DNA of 64,000 bases from Bradyrhizobium sp. SSBR45G (GTDB lineage: Bacteria; Pseudomonadota; Alphaproteobacteria; Rhizobiales; Xanthobacteraceae). The notes under the pieces were generated by a model. It had not been told where the DNA came from and made no database searches. It saw nothing but the letters and a program-made list of their open reading frames with translations. The stretch spans positions 1 through 64,000 of the forward strand of contig NZ_BSCT01000035.1 of the NCBI RefSeq assembly GCF_030159255.1, read 5' to 3'. Made by a program: the position numbers and the translations under genes. How positions within the stretch are numbered: position 1 is the first letter of the stretch; every line of letters begins with the position of its first letter. Shown piece after piece: positions 34,877 through 43,779 of this stretch.

Positions 34877-35593
34877 TCACGCGTCCATGCTGCGCAGGCG
34901 CTGGCGGTTGCGCAGCACGATCTGGCGGGCGCCGGAGAAGCCGAGGACGCCCTGGCTGTGCAGTTGCGACAGCGCGCGCGACACGGTCTCCAGGGTCAGG
35001 CCGAGATAGTCGCCGATGTCGCGACGGCACATCGGCAGCGCCATCATGCCGGCGACGGCGAGGCGGCGGTCCATCTCGAGCAGGAAGGTGGCAACGCGCT
35101 CCATCGCCGTCTTGCGTCCGAGCAGCAGCATGTGGTCTTCCGCATGGCGCAGGTCGCCGGCGGTCATGGTCCAGAGCTTGCGGGCGACCGCGACGTCGGT
35201 GCCGGCGGCCTGTTCGAGGCTGCGGCGCTTCACGAGGCGCACGGTGGTGTCGATGATGGCCTCGGCGGCGAGGCGGTGCACGGAGCCGAATTCCAGGCCG
35301 AACACGTCGCCCGGCAAATGGAAGGCGCCGATCTGGCGGCGGCCGTCGGAGAGCAGCTTGTAGCTGCGAACGGCGCCGGAGATGACCTGGTAGACGTATT
35401 CGGACGGCTCGTCCTCGCCGTAGATCTCCTCGTCCTTTTTATAGGAGAATTCGCTGGCGATCAGCCCGGCATGGCCGGTGATCTCGGCAAAGGGGTTGAC
35501 GGCAGGAGCGGCAGGAGAGGGCGCAGCAGGAGAGGGGGCCGTACGGGGGGTGTTGGGGTTGACGACCGAATTGGCAATCGACTGATTGAGCAT
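34877..35593 (-). CDS. fixK2: FixK2-type Crp/Fnr regulator
   Basis: 238 aa. cNMP-like beta roll (~45-130), dimer helix, and C-terminal HTH with recognition helix LETVSRAL, carrying the E-xx-SR signature that reads TTGA half sites. It has no N-terminal cysteine cluster, so it does not sense oxygen itself. Cys189 in MCRRDIGDYLGL aligns with the redox-sensitive Cys183 of B. diazoefficiens FixK2 (offset equals the length difference). The ATG at 35593 has AAGGAG six bases upstream; upstream ATGs do not. Expected to be activated by FixJ and to activate fixNOQP, fixGHIS and others. Confidence 0.93.
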   Translation of the reverse strand: MLNQSIANSVVNPNTPRTAPSPAAPSPAAPAVNPFAEITGHAGLIASEFSYKKDEEIYGEDEPSEYVYQVISGAVRSYKLLSDGRRQIGAFHLPGDVFGLEFGSVHRLAAEAIIDTTVRLVKRRSLEQAAGTDVAVARKLWTMTAGDLRHAEDHMLLLGRKTAMERVATFLLEMDRRLAVAGMMALPMCRRDIGDYLGLTLETVSRALSQLHSQGVLGFSGARQIVLRNRQRLRSMDA

Positions 35594-35664
35594 GACCATC
35601 TCCTTGCGGCGGATGGCCAAGTGGTACATGGCGGCTCCCGTTAAGGACATTTCGCGCGATATCT

Positions 35665-35680
35665 TAAGGGGGGCCCCTTA
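35665..35680. promoter_or_regulatory. TAAGGGG-GG-CCCCTTA dyad before fixK, candidate FixJ site
   Basis: Perfect 7+2+7 inverted repeat, 72-87 bases before the fixK start, followed on the minus-strand 5' side by TACGTAA. Position fits a phospho-FixJ target, which is known to control fixK2. The FixJ consensus is loose, so assignment is tentative. Confidence 0.45.
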
Positions 35681-35703
35681 CGTAAATGTACGGAGGCGGC
35701 CGC

Positions 35704-36108
35704 TCAGGAGGCGCGCTGGGCGGTGGCCGAATGCCCGTTGGCGATCGCCTTGCGGATCCGCTTGACCAGATTGTCGTCGAGCAGCGGCTTGAGCAGGAAA
35801 TCCCGGATGCCGACAGCAGCCGCCCGCGCCTCCAGCCGGTCGTCGTAATGCCCCGTGATCAGCACCACGGGCGCGGTCGCGCCCTGCTTGCGCAACCGCA
35901 CGGCGAGCTCGACGCCGTTGAGCTCGGGCATCTTGTAGTCGACGACGAAGCAATCGACCGGCGCGTGATCCGATGCGTTGAGCAGCGCGATGCCGCTGCG
36001 GAAGGTGCGGACGTCGAAGCCGTCTGCCTCCAGCAGGAAGCGCAGCGAGCCGAGGACGTCGGCATCGTCGTCGGCGACGTAGACCGTAGGTTTGCTGTGA
36101 ACCGACAT
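35704..36108 (-). CDS. Receiver-only response regulator between fixK and fixJ
   Basis: 134 aa single CheY-like domain: acidic pair Asp13/Asp14, phospho-Asp57 in VVDYKMPE, Thr in LITGHYD and Lys in LLKPL. No output domain. The position between fixJ and fixK matches the equivalent gene of B. diazoefficiens (bll2758, from memory). A FixK box at 36176-36189 places transcription start near 36141, so the ATG at 36108 is used rather than that at 36156, which would precede the transcript. Likely a feedback element of the FixLJ-FixK2 cascade, for example a phosphate sink; inferred. Confidence 0.88.
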   Translation of the reverse strand: MSVHSKPTVYVADDDADVLGSLRFLLEADGFDVRTFRSGIALLNASDHAPVDCFVVDYKMPELNGVELAVRLRKQGATAPVVLITGHYDDRLEARAAAVGIRDFLLKPLLDDNLVKRIRKAIANGHSATAQRAS

Positions 36109-36175
36109 GGCACGTGCCGCGAGAATGTCATGTTGAACCGAAGCACAGCATAACACTCGATTCCGTCAAGCCAGC

Positions 36176-36189
36176 TTGATCTAGCTCAA
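36176..36189 (-). promoter_or_regulatory. FixK box overlapping the fixJ stop codon
   Basis: TTGATCTAGCTCAA is a perfect TTGA-N6-TCAA site (minus strand TTGAGCTAGATCAA). Its centre is 74.5 bases before the ATG of the receiver-only gene, correct for a class II activator site at -41.5. It covers the end of fixJ (stop 36186-36188). Confidence 0.8.
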
Positions 36190-36803
36190 TCCTTCAAGGC
36201 CCCGGCGCGCATCGCCAGCCGCACCAGCTCGGAGAGGCTGTTGGCGCCCATCTTGGTCATGACGTTGGCCCGGTAGACCTCGATGGTGCGCGGGCTGATA
36301 TCGTATTCGCGCGCGATCAGCTTGTTGGAGAGCCCGGCCATCAATCCATCCATCACCTGGCGCTCCCGGGGGCTCAGGCTGGCGATGCGGGCGAGAATGT
36401 CCTGCGTGATCGATTCGGTCTTGGCGGCCGGCTCGGCCTGCCGGATCGCCGTCTCGATCATGGCCACGAGCCGCTCGTCCTCGAACGGCTTCTCCAGGAA
36501 GTCGACCGCGCCGAGTTTCATCGCCTCGACCGCGAGCGGCACGTCGCCATGGCCGGTCATCACCAGAATCGGAAAGCTGCTGCCGGCAGCCTTCATGTGC
36601 TTGAGCAGCTCGATGCCGTCGATGCCGGGCATGCGCACGTCGGAGAGGATGCAGCCGAAGGCGAGCGTCGGCAGCCTGTCGAGGAAGGCTTGCGCGTTCT
36701 CGAACAACGTGACCTCGAACCCGGAGGAATCGAGCAGGAAGTTGAGCGAGTCCCGCATCGCCTCGTCGTCGTCGATCACATAGACCTTGGCCCGTTCAGC
36801 CAT
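36186..36803 (-). CDS. fixJ: FixJ, two-component response regulator
   Basis: 205 aa, same length as B. diazoefficiens FixJ when started at the second of two adjacent ATGs (36806/36803). Receiver: DDD at 11-13, phospho-Asp55 in LSDVRMPG, MTGHGD, Lys in LEKPFED. LuxR-type HTH at the C-terminus (LSPRERQVMDGLMAGLSNKLIAREYDISPRTIEVYRANVM). Phosphorylated by FixL at low oxygen; activates fixK. Overlaps the end of fixL. Confidence 0.96.
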   Translation of the reverse strand: MAERAKVYVIDDDEAMRDSLNFLLDSSGFEVTLFENAQAFLDRLPTLAFGCILSDVRMPGIDGIELLKHMKAAGSSFPILVMTGHGDVPLAVEAMKLGAVDFLEKPFEDERLVAMIETAIRQAEPAAKTESITQDILARIASLSPRERQVMDGLMAGLSNKLIAREYDISPRTIEVYRANVMTKMGANSLSELVRLAMRAGALKD

Positions 36804-38307
36804 CATGCTCAACCTTGGTTGGGGCGGCGGGCAGGGTGAAGCGGAAGGTCGCGCCGCCCGCCGCGTTGTTCTCGGCCCACATGCGCCCGCCATGAGCCTC
36901 GATGATGGAACGGCTGATCGAGAGGCCGACTCCCATTCCGGTGTCCTTGGTGGTGAAGAAGGTCTTGAAGAGATTGGGCATGACGTCGTCGGGGAACCCC
37001 GTTCCGGTATCGGACACGGCGACCTCGATCAAGTCGTCGCCGACCTTGCGATTGGTGGCCGCCAGCTCGCGCCGAGCGGAATGCGACATCGCCTCCAGCG
37101 CGTTGCGGAACAGGTTCACCAGCACCTGCTGGATCTGGACCCGGTCCGCCAGCACGAGGTCCGCGTCCGGATTGAGCTGGAAACGCAGCTGGACGTTCTG
37201 CTCGCGGGCACCGGCAAGGCCGAGCGCGCCGGCCTCCTCGATCAGCTTCGACAGGCTTTCGACCCGCTTCTCCGATTCGCCGCGCGAGACGAAATCACGC
37301 AGCCGGCGGATGATCTGGCCGGCGCGAATCGCCTGCTCGGCGGCGCGGTCCATCGCGCTCTCGATCTTGCCGGTGTTGGGGTCGCTGCTGCCGGCGAGCA
37401 GCCGGCGCGAGCCCTTCATGTAGTTGCTGATCGCGGCGAGCGGCTGGTTCAGCTCGTGCGCCAGCGCCGAGGCCATCTCGCCCATCGCGCTCAGGCGCGA
37501 CACGTGCACGAGCTCCGACTGCAATTCGCGCAGTCGCGCCTGGGTCTGCTGATGTTCGGTCAGATCATGGGCAAAGCCGGTGAAATACGGCTTGCCGGCG
37601 GACTGCATCTCGCCGATCGACAGATGCATCGGGAACGTCGCGCCGTCGCGGCGGCGTCCGGTCACGATGCGGCCGATGCCGATGATGTGGCGCTCGCGGC
37701 TGGAATGATAGCGGGTGAGGTAGGCGCCATGGCGCGAACGGTCCGGCTCCGGCATCAGCACGCTGACGTCGAGGCCGACGGCCTCCTCCTCGGTATAGCC
37801 GAACATGCGCTCGGCGGCAGTGCTAAAGAACTGGATGATGCCGTCACCGTCGATCACGATCATCGCGTCCGGGACGGTGTCCAGGATCGAGCGGAAGTGC
37901 TGCTCGCGCAGCCGCAGCGCCTCCTCCAGCCGCTTCTCCTGATCGATGTCGAGCGCAATGCCGCGCAGATGCCGCGGCTTGCCCGCCTCGTCGGGAACCA
38001 TGCCGGCGAGGACGCGGATCCAGTGGCCGCCGCCGGCCGCCTTGAACGACATGTCGAACCCGGTGCCCTGGTGGCGCGCATGCTCGATCGCCGCCTCGAC
38101 CGGGGCGCGATCGTCGGCCGCGAGCAGGGACAGGAAGGAGCGGTAGGTCACCGGCTCGTCGGCTGATATCCCGAACAGCCGGCGCGTCGTCACCGACCAG
38201 TAGAACTCGTCCGAGGCGAAGTCGAGATCCCACGCGCCAAAGCCCAGCCCACGGGCGTCCTCGGGTCTGACGGATGCGTCGGGAAAGGGTTGGGTCACGC
38301 CGCGCAC
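36796..38307 (-). CDS. fixL: FixL, haem-PAS oxygen sensor histidine kinase
   Basis: 503 aa, cytosolic as in Bradyrhizobium. PAS-A ~20-125, haem PAS-B ~135-255, HisKA with ALAHELNQP (His284), ATPase with NLFRNALEAM, DTGTGFP and GMGVGLSIS. Residues matching the B. diazoefficiens haem pocket are all present: proximal His193 in SRHGAY (His200), Arg199 (Arg206), His207 and Arg213 in RHIIGIGR (His214, Arg220). Start is GTG. Autophosphorylates when oxygen leaves the haem. Confidence 0.96.
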   Translation of the reverse strand: MRGVTQPFPDASVRPEDARGLGFGAWDLDFASDEFYWSVTTRRLFGISADEPVTYRSFLSLLAADDRAPVEAAIEHARHQGTGFDMSFKAAGGGHWIRVLAGMVPDEAGKPRHLRGIALDIDQEKRLEEALRLREQHFRSILDTVPDAMIVIDGDGIIQFFSTAAERMFGYTEEEAVGLDVSVLMPEPDRSRHGAYLTRYHSSRERHIIGIGRIVTGRRRDGATFPMHLSIGEMQSAGKPYFTGFAHDLTEHQQTQARLRELQSELVHVSRLSAMGEMASALAHELNQPLAAISNYMKGSRRLLAGSSDPNTGKIESAMDRAAEQAIRAGQIIRRLRDFVSRGESEKRVESLSKLIEEAGALGLAGAREQNVQLRFQLNPDADLVLADRVQIQQVLVNLFRNALEAMSHSARRELAATNRKVGDDLIEVAVSDTGTGFPDDVMPNLFKTFFTTKDTGMGVGLSISRSIIEAHGGRMWAENNAAGGATFRFTLPAAPTKVEHDG

Positions 38308-38540
38308 TTCGAAGCCTTCGATCGATTCGCCGTTGTTGCCGGAAAGCAGGTTGCCAGACGCAGGTTGACGGGAAGCCGTTGTCGCGCGGGAGGCGGCGGG
38401 TGCCGGCCATCGCGACAGTCTATACCAGATTGCGCCGTTGCAACCCTGGCTGACTTAAACTTTGGTTCGGCACTTCAAGGCCTTCTGCCATTTTTGACCG
38501 GGTTCCACCGGTCGTGCCGCCCGTGTTCCGGTCCCGCACA

Positions 38541-38554
38541 TTGATCTATCTCAT
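38541..38554 (+). promoter_or_regulatory. Degenerate FixK/Fnr box before the stress-protein gene
   Basis: TTGATCTATCTCAT keeps one perfect TTGAT half and a weak second half. Its centre is 64 bases before the ATG at 38612, the same spacing as at fixN, so FixK-dependent expression is plausible. Confidence 0.45.
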
Positions 38555-38611
38555 CATGGCAGGCGATTTCACCTCTAAGAGCTGCATGGAAGCAATGTTT
38601 GGAGAGGCGGG

Positions 38612-39445
38612 ATGACGCTCGCGACAGTCATGGTGAGCCTTGCGCTCAGCCAGCCCAATGAGGCCCGTCTTCAGGTCGCCAGCGATCTCGCCGCCCGTTT
38701 CGATGCCGGCCTGATCGGCGTGGCGGCCGCGGAATTCACCCCGCCGCTGTATTTCACGACGGGCGAGCAGGCCCAGGACCTGATCGACCAGGGCGAGGCC
38801 GCGCTGCAGACCCGGCTGGCCGAGCTCGAGCAGCAATTCCGCACCACGGTCGGTGACCGCGCGGCGCCGCTGAGCTGGCGGAGTGCGCTGGATTTCCCGG
38901 CCCGCTACGTGCTGGCGCAGACCCGCGCCGCCGACATCCTCGTCACCGGGAGCGTGGCGCCCGGCATGTCGGATGCGTTTGCGATCGCCAGTCCCAAGGA
39001 CCTCGTGATGCAGGCCGGACGGCCGCTGCTCGTGGTGCCCGACACGGCCAGCTGGCTCGATCTCGGGACCGTGCTGGTGGCCTGGAAGGAGACACCCGAG
39101 GCGCGCCGTGCGCTGACCGATGCGCTGCCGCTGCTCGCCAAGGCCGGCGACGTGGTCGTGGTCGAGATCCTGGAAAACATCTCGGAATACGACGCCTGCG
39201 AGGCGCGGCTCAACGACGTGGTCGCCTGGCTCGGCCGTCACAAGATAGTCGCGTCGGCCCGGGTCGATGAGCCGGGGCAGGGGCGCAACGTCGCCGCCAA
39301 GCTGGATGCCATCGCCGCGGATCTGACGGCCGGTCTGGTGGTGGCCGGCGCCTATGGCCATTCCCGATTCCGCGAGCTCGTCCTCGGCGGTGTTACCGAA
39401 CATCTGGTGACGCGCACCGAGCGCTGCGTGCTGCTGTCGCACTGA
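38612..39445 (+). CDS. Universal stress protein (tandem Usp-like)
   Basis: 277 aa with two Usp-like halves. The second contains the nucleotide-loop signature GAYGHSRFRELVLGGVTEHLV; the first is degenerate (VTGSVAPG). ATG 38612 follows GGAGAGG. UspA-type proteins accompany low-oxygen regulons in many bacteria; here the gene lies between fixL and the cbb3 oxidase and has a possible FixK box. Followed 37 bases later by a CBS protein gene, probably the same transcript. Confidence 0.82.
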   Translation: MTLATVMVSLALSQPNEARLQVASDLAARFDAGLIGVAAAEFTPPLYFTTGEQAQDLIDQGEAALQTRLAELEQQFRTTVGDRAAPLSWRSALDFPARYVLAQTRAADILVTGSVAPGMSDAFAIASPKDLVMQAGRPLLVVPDTASWLDLGTVLVAWKETPEARRALTDALPLLAKAGDVVVVEILENISEYDACEARLNDVVAWLGRHKIVASARVDEPGQGRNVAAKLDAIAADLTAGLVVAGAYGHSRFRELVLGGVTEHLVTRTERCVLLSH

Positions 39446-39482
39446 ACCTCCAACCGCTCCATTCGATCACAGGATTGCCGCC

Positions 39483-39908
39483 TTGTACAAATTTCTCGAG
39501 GACACCGCCGGCAGCTACATGACGCGGACCATCACGACCGTGACCCGCGAGACGACGATTCGCGAGCTCGGCGACATGTTCGACCGCGACGATTTCAACA
39601 CCTATCCCGTCGTCGAGAACGACGAGGTGATCGGCATCGTCACCAAATTCGACGTGCTGAAATGCTTCGCGTTCACACCGAATCAGATGCTGCCGCGCTA
39701 CAGCGACCTGATGAACCGGACCGTCGCCGACGTGATGACGTCCGAGTTCATCTATGTCAGGCCCGATACCAAGCTGACGCGCGTGCTGCAGCTGATGGTC
39801 GAGCACCGCATCCGCAGCCTTCCGGTGACTGACGGCAACAACCGCCTGGTCGGGATCATTGCCCGCGAGGATCTCGTGCGGGCGCTCGCCGCCGCTGCCA
39901 AGGATTGA
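39483..39908 (+). CDS. Tandem CBS-domain protein
   Basis: 141 aa from a TTG at 39483. Two CBS motifs (GDMFDRDDFNTYPVVENDEVIGIVTKFDVLK and LMVEHRIRSLPVTDGNNRLVGIIAREDLVRAL). It may sense adenylate charge and act with the Usp protein upstream. An alternative ATG at 39519 would remove 12 residues including part of the family N-terminus. The final Lys-Asp-stop codons are duplicated downstream as a 14-bp repeat. Unrelated at sequence level to the CBS protein at 16.2 kb apart from the fold. Confidence 0.8.
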   Translation: MYKFLEDTAGSYMTRTITTVTRETTIRELGDMFDRDDFNTYPVVENDEVIGIVTKFDVLKCFAFTPNQMLPRYSDLMNRTVADVMTSEFIYVRPDTKLTRVLQLMVEHRIRSLPVTDGNNRLVGIIAREDLVRALAAAAKD

Positions 39909-39940
39909 GCGACAAGGATTGAGCGACAAGGATTGAGCGG
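39900..39940 (+). repeat. Triplicated 14-bp repeat spanning a stop codon
   Basis: AAGGATTGAGCGAC occurs at 39900, 39914 and 39928 (last copy ends CGG). The first copy includes the CBS gene's stop, so read-through or slippage would only add another stop of the same kind. Confidence 0.8.
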
Positions 39941-40013
39941 CCTGGCCCCGGACACCACGTCTTAGGCCGCGTCCGTAGACGAAAGTCTGAGGATCGGGTT
40001 TGCTATGAGGTCC

Positions 40014-40041
40014 GCTCGCGGTTTCGCGCGCGGGCTTTTTT
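40014..40041 (+). terminator. Rho-independent terminator before fixN
   Basis: GCTCGCG-N8-CGCGGGC followed by six T's at 40036-40041. It would end the usp-CBS transcript and insulate the FixK-driven fixN promoter 106 bases further on. Confidence 0.65.
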
Positions 40042-40146
40042 CGTGCGTGCGAATCCTGTTGCGCGATCATCGGGATCGCGACGGTTGGAGCTGGCGGCAT
40101 CGGGCCGTGCAACACTCCCGCGGTTTCCGGCGAACTGGTCGCAAAG

Positions 40147-40160
40147 TTGATTTCGATCAA
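40147..40160 (+). promoter_or_regulatory. FixK box of the fixNOQP operon
   Basis: TTGATTTCGATCAA, with perfect TTGAT/ATCAA halves and a 4-base centre. Its centre lies 63.5 bases before the fixN start, so transcription should begin near 40195. Confidence 0.9.
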
Positions 40161-40216
40161 TTCCACGTGTGAACGATTGTGGTTGCTGGGCTCGTGTTCT
40201 TTCAGCGAGATTCCGC

Positions 40217-41860
40217 ATGAGCGCGTCCTCAACAAAATCCATGACCATCGGCGAAAGTGGCCTGTCGCTCACTTTTGCCGTCACAGCCTTCCTGTGCGTC
40301 TTCGCTGCGGCGAAGGCACTGGATACGGCCTTCGCGTTTCACGCCTCGCTCGCGGCTGCCGCCAGCGCGGCGTCCGTCTTCTTCATCCTCAACCGCTACT
40401 TCGAGCGCGGCGAACTCCCGCCGCAGGAGATCAATGGCCGGCCGAACTACAATCTCGGTCCGATCAAGTTCTCCTCGTTCATGGCGATGTTCTGGGGCAT
40501 CGCCGGCTTTGCCGTCGGCCTCATCATCGCTTCCCAGCTGGCCTGGCCGGCGCTGAACTTCGATCTGCCCTGGACCAGCTTCGGCCGTCTGCGGCCGCTG
40601 CACACCTCGGCCGTGATCTTCGCCTTCGGCGGCAATGTGCTGCTGGCGACGTCGTTCTACGTCGTGCAGCGGACCAGCCGCGTGCGGCTGGCCGGCGATC
40701 TCGCGCCCTGGTTCGTCGTGGTCGGCTACAACTTCTTCATCCTCATCGCCGGCACGGGCTATCTGCTCGGCGTCACCGAGGGCAAGGAGTATGCCGAGCC
40801 CGAATGGTACTCCGATCTGTGGCTGACGATCGTCTGGGTGGTCTATCTGCTCGTCTTCCTGACGACGGTCATCAAGCGCAAGGAGCCGCACATCTTCGTG
40901 GCGAACTGGTTCTACCTGGCCTTCATCGTCACGATCGCGGTGCTGCACCTCGGCAACAACCCGGCGCTGCCGGTGTCGTTCTTCGGCTCGAAGTCCTATG
41001 TCGCCTGGGGCGGCGTGCAGGATGCGATGTTCCAGTGGTGGTACGGCCACAACGCGGTCGGCTTCTTCCTGACCGCCGGCTTCCTCGCCATCATGTACTA
41101 CTTCATCCCGAAGCGGGCGGAGCGGCCGATCTATTCCTACCGGCTGTCGATCATCCACTTCTGGGCGCTGATCTTCCTCTACATCTGGGCCGGTCCGCAC
41201 CATCTGCACTATACGGCGCTGCCGGACTGGACGCAGACGCTCGGCATGACCTTCTCGATCATGCTGTGGATGCCCTCCTGGGGCGGCATGATCAACGGCC
41301 TGATGACCCTGTCGGGAGCGTGGGACAAGCTGCGGACTGACCCCGTGCTGCGCATGCTGGTCGTCTCCGTCGCCTTCTACGGCATGTCGACCTTCGAAGG
41401 TCCGATGATGTCGATCAAGGTGGTCAACTCGCTCAGCCACTACACCGACTGGACCATCGGCCACGTGCACTCCGGTGCGCTCGGCTGGGTCGGTTTCGTG
41501 TCCTTCGGCGCGCTGTACTGCCTCGTGCCGTGGATCTGGAACCGCAAGGGCCTCTACAGCCTCAAGCTCGTGAACTGGCACTTCTGGACGGCCACGCTCG
41601 GCATCGTGCTCTACATCTCCGCGATGTGGGTCTCGGGCATCCTGCAGGGCCTGATGTGGCGGTCCTACACGGCGCTCGGCTTCCTCGAATACTCCTTCAT
41701 CGAGACCGTCGAGGCGATGCATCCCTTCTACATCATCCGTGCCGCCGGTGGCGCGCTGTTCCTGATCGGCTCACTCATCATGGCCTACAATCTCTGGATG
41801 ACGGTCCGTGTCGGTGAGGAAGAAGTTCAGTCGCCCGTCGCCCTTCAGCCGGCGGAGTGA
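40217..41860 (+). CDS. fixN: cbb3-type cytochrome oxidase subunit I
   Basis: 547 aa, 12 transmembrane helices, carries haem b and the haem b3-CuB centre. Histidine ligands are visible in [37 protein letters not shown] and [13 protein letters not shown]. High-affinity terminal oxidase for microaerobic or symbiotic respiration. ATG 40217 chosen because upstream in-frame starts fall before the predicted transcript start. First gene of fixNOQP. Confidence 0.97.
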   Translation: MSASSTKSMTIGESGLSLTFAVTAFLCVFAAAKALDTAFAFHASLAAAASAASVFFILNRYFERGELPPQEINGRPNYNLGPIKFSSFMAMFWGIAGFAVGLIIASQLAWPALNFDLPWTSFGRLRPLHTSAVIFAFGGNVLLATSFYVVQRTSRVRLAGDLAPWFVVVGYNFFILIAGTGYLLGVTEGKEYAEPEWYSDLWLTIVWVVYLLVFLTTVIKRKEPHIFVANWFYLAFIVTIAVLHLGNNPALPVSFFGSKSYVAWGGVQDAMFQWWYGHNAVGFFLTAGFLAIMYYFIPKRAERPIYSYRLSIIHFWALIFLYIWAGPHHLHYTALPDWTQTLGMTFSIMLWMPSWGGMINGLMTLSGAWDKLRTDPVLRMLVVSVAFYGMSTFEGPMMSIKVVNSLSHYTDWTIGHVHSGALGWVGFVSFGALYCLVPWIWNRKGLYSLKLVNWHFWTATLGIVLYISAMWVSGILQGLMWRSYTALGFLEYSFIETVEAMHPFYIIRAAGGALFLIGSLIMAYNLWMTVRVGEEEVQSPVALQPAE

Positions 41861-41871
41861 GGTATCCAACC

Positions 41872-42606
41872 ATGTCATTCTGGCAACGACACCAAGTCTT
41901 CGAGAAGAACTCGATCATCCTGATCGTCGGCATCCTGCTGGCGATCGCGGTCGGCGGCCTCGTCGAGATCACTCCGCTCTTCTATCTGAAGAGCACGATC
42001 GAGGCGGTCGACGGCGTCAGGCCGTACACGCCGCTGGAGCTGGCCGGCCGCAATATCTACGTCCGCGAGGGCTGCTATCTCTGCCACTCGCAGATGATCC
42101 GTCCGCTGCGCGACGAGGTGGAACGCTATGGCCACTTCTCGCTGGCTGCGGAGAGCATGTACGACCATCCGTTCCAGTGGGGCTCCAAGCGCACGGGTCC
42201 TGACCTCGCCCGCGTCGGCAACAAGTACTCCGACGACTGGCACGTCACCCATCTGAGCAACCCGCGCGCCATCGTTCCGCAGTCGATCATGCCCGGCTAT
42301 CCCTTCCTGAAGGAGACCGAGCTCAACGGCGACAACGTTGCCGATCACCTGAAGACGCTGCGTGCGGTGGGCGTGCCCTACACCGACGACCAGATCGCCA
42401 ACGCGGCCGCCGACCTCAAGGCCCAGGTCGATCCGGACGGCAATGGTGCGGAGGCGCTCACCAAGCGCTATCCGAAGGCGGTGGTGCGCAACTTCGACGG
42501 CAAGGCGGGAGCGCCGACCGAAATGGATGCCCTGGTCGCGTATCTGCAGATGCTCGGCACCCTGGTCGACTTCAAGATCTACAACGAAAAAGCCAACCTG
42601 CGCTGA
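41872..42606 (+). CDS. fixO: cbb3 oxidase subunit II, monohaem cytochrome c
   Basis: 244 aa. One N-terminal membrane anchor ([20 protein letters not shown]), then periplasmic domain with haem motif CYLCH (Cys68, Cys71, His72) and Met in [10 protein letters not shown] as probable sixth ligand. Starts 11 bases after fixN. Confidence 0.96.
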   Translation: MSFWQRHQVFEKNSIILIVGILLAIAVGGLVEITPLFYLKSTIEAVDGVRPYTPLELAGRNIYVREGCYLCHSQMIRPLRDEVERYGHFSLAAESMYDHPFQWGSKRTGPDLARVGNKYSDDWHVTHLSNPRAIVPQSIMPGYPFLKETELNGDNVADHLKTLRAVGVPYTDDQIANAAADLKAQVDPDGNGAEALTKRYPKAVVRNFDGKAGAPTEMDALVAYLQMLGTLVDFKIYNEKANLR

Positions 42607-42624
42607 GATCGAGAGGCGAACATC

Positions 42625-42789
42625 ATGAAGCCCATCATTGCAGTCGAAAACATCGCGTCGTCACTCGTGACGACGCTGTGGACCCCGATCTTCTTTGCGA
42701 TCTTCATCGCGATCGTGACCTATGCCCTCTGGCCTCGCAACAAGGCCGCTTTCGACGAAGCGGCGAGCATGCCGTTGCGCGAGGAGTAA
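42625..42789 (+). CDS. fixQ: cbb3 oxidase small subunit FixQ
   Basis: 54 aa, one transmembrane helix (TPIFFAIFIAIVTYALWP) and a short charged C-terminus, the classic CcoQ/FixQ form. GAGAGGCGAA precedes the ATG. It sits between fixO and fixP with 18- and 6-base gaps, so its identity is secure despite its size. It stabilises the oxidase complex. Confidence 0.93.
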   Translation: MKPIIAVENIASSLVTTLWTPIFFAIFIAIVTYALWPRNKAAFDEAASMPLREE

Positions 42790-42795
42790 TTCATC

Positions 42796-43668
42796 ATGGC
42801 TGACCATACCGAAGTCGACAATGTCACGGGCACGGCCACGACCGGCCATGCCTGGGACGGCATCAAGGAGCTCAACACCCCGCTGCCGCGGTGGTGGGTG
42901 ATCACCTTCTACATCACCATCGTCTGGGCGATCGGCTACTGGATCGTCTATCCGGCCTGGCCGACCATCTCCAGCAACACGGCAGGCTTGTTCGGCTACT
43001 CGTCCCGCGCGGACGTGGCGGTCGAGCTCGCCAATCTCGAGAAGATCCGCGGCGCCAAGATGGTGGCGCTCGCCACCGCCTCGCTCGCCGACATCGAGAA
43101 GGATCCGGCGATGCTGGCCCTGGCCCGCGCCAAGGGCAAGACCGTGTTCGGCGACAATTGCGCTGCCTGCCACGGCACCGGAGCTGCCGGCGCCAAGGGC
43201 TTCCCGAACCTGAACGACGACGACTGGCTGTGGGGCGGCTCGCTGGAGCAGATCCAGCAGACCTTGCTGTACGGCGTGCGCTCGGGTCATGCCAAGGCGC
43301 GGGAAGGCCAGATGCTCGCCTTCGGCAAGGACGGAGTCCTGAAGCCGGCGGAGATCGTCACGGTCGCCAACTACGTCCGCGAGTTGGCGGGCCTGCCGAC
43401 CCGGCCGGGTTATGACGCCAAGGCGGGGGCCAAGGTCTTCGCCGAGAACTGCGTGGCCTGCCATGGCGACAACGCCAAGGGCAATCCGGACGTCGGCGCG
43501 CCGAACCTGACCGACAAGATCTGGCTTTACGGCTCCGAGGAGGCGACCCTGATCGAGACCATCACCAATGGTCGCGCAGGTGTCATGCCGGCCTGGGAAG
43601 GCCGTCTCGACCCGGTCACGATCAAGGCCATGGCGGTCTATGTCCACTCGCTCGGCGGAGGAAAGTAA
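42796..43668 (+). CDS. fixP: cbb3 oxidase subunit III, dihaem cytochrome c
   Basis: 290 aa. Membrane anchor at ~33-52 (WWVITFYITIVWAIGYW), then two cytochrome c domains with CAACH (122-126) and CVACH (219-223) and Met ligands in GQMLAF and GVMPAWEG. Delivers electrons to FixO/FixN. Last gene of the operon. Confidence 0.97.
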   Translation: MADHTEVDNVTGTATTGHAWDGIKELNTPLPRWWVITFYITIVWAIGYWIVYPAWPTISSNTAGLFGYSSRADVAVELANLEKIRGAKMVALATASLADIEKDPAMLALARAKGKTVFGDNCAACHGTGAAGAKGFPNLNDDDWLWGGSLEQIQQTLLYGVRSGHAKAREGQMLAFGKDGVLKPAEIVTVANYVRELAGLPTRPGYDAKAGAKVFAENCVACHGDNAKGNPDVGAPNLTDKIWLYGSEEATLIETITNGRAGVMPAWEGRLDPVTIKAMAVYVHSLGGGK

Positions 43669-43696
43669 CGGAAATCCAACGGAACTTTCCCTTCAA

Positions 43697-43710
43697 TTGA
43701 GCTGGATCAA
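43697..43710 (+). promoter_or_regulatory. FixK box of the fixGHIS operon
   Basis: TTGAGCTGGATCAA, TTGA-N6-TCAA, centre 76 bases before the fixG start in the 111-base fixP-fixG spacer. It shows that fixGHIS has its own FixK-dependent promoter. Confidence 0.87.
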
Positions 43711-43779
43711 CCGAGCGGCCGGAGGTGGGCATACCTTCGGCCGCAACTGCGAGAAGACCCCAGCCATGACGCGCCAGCC

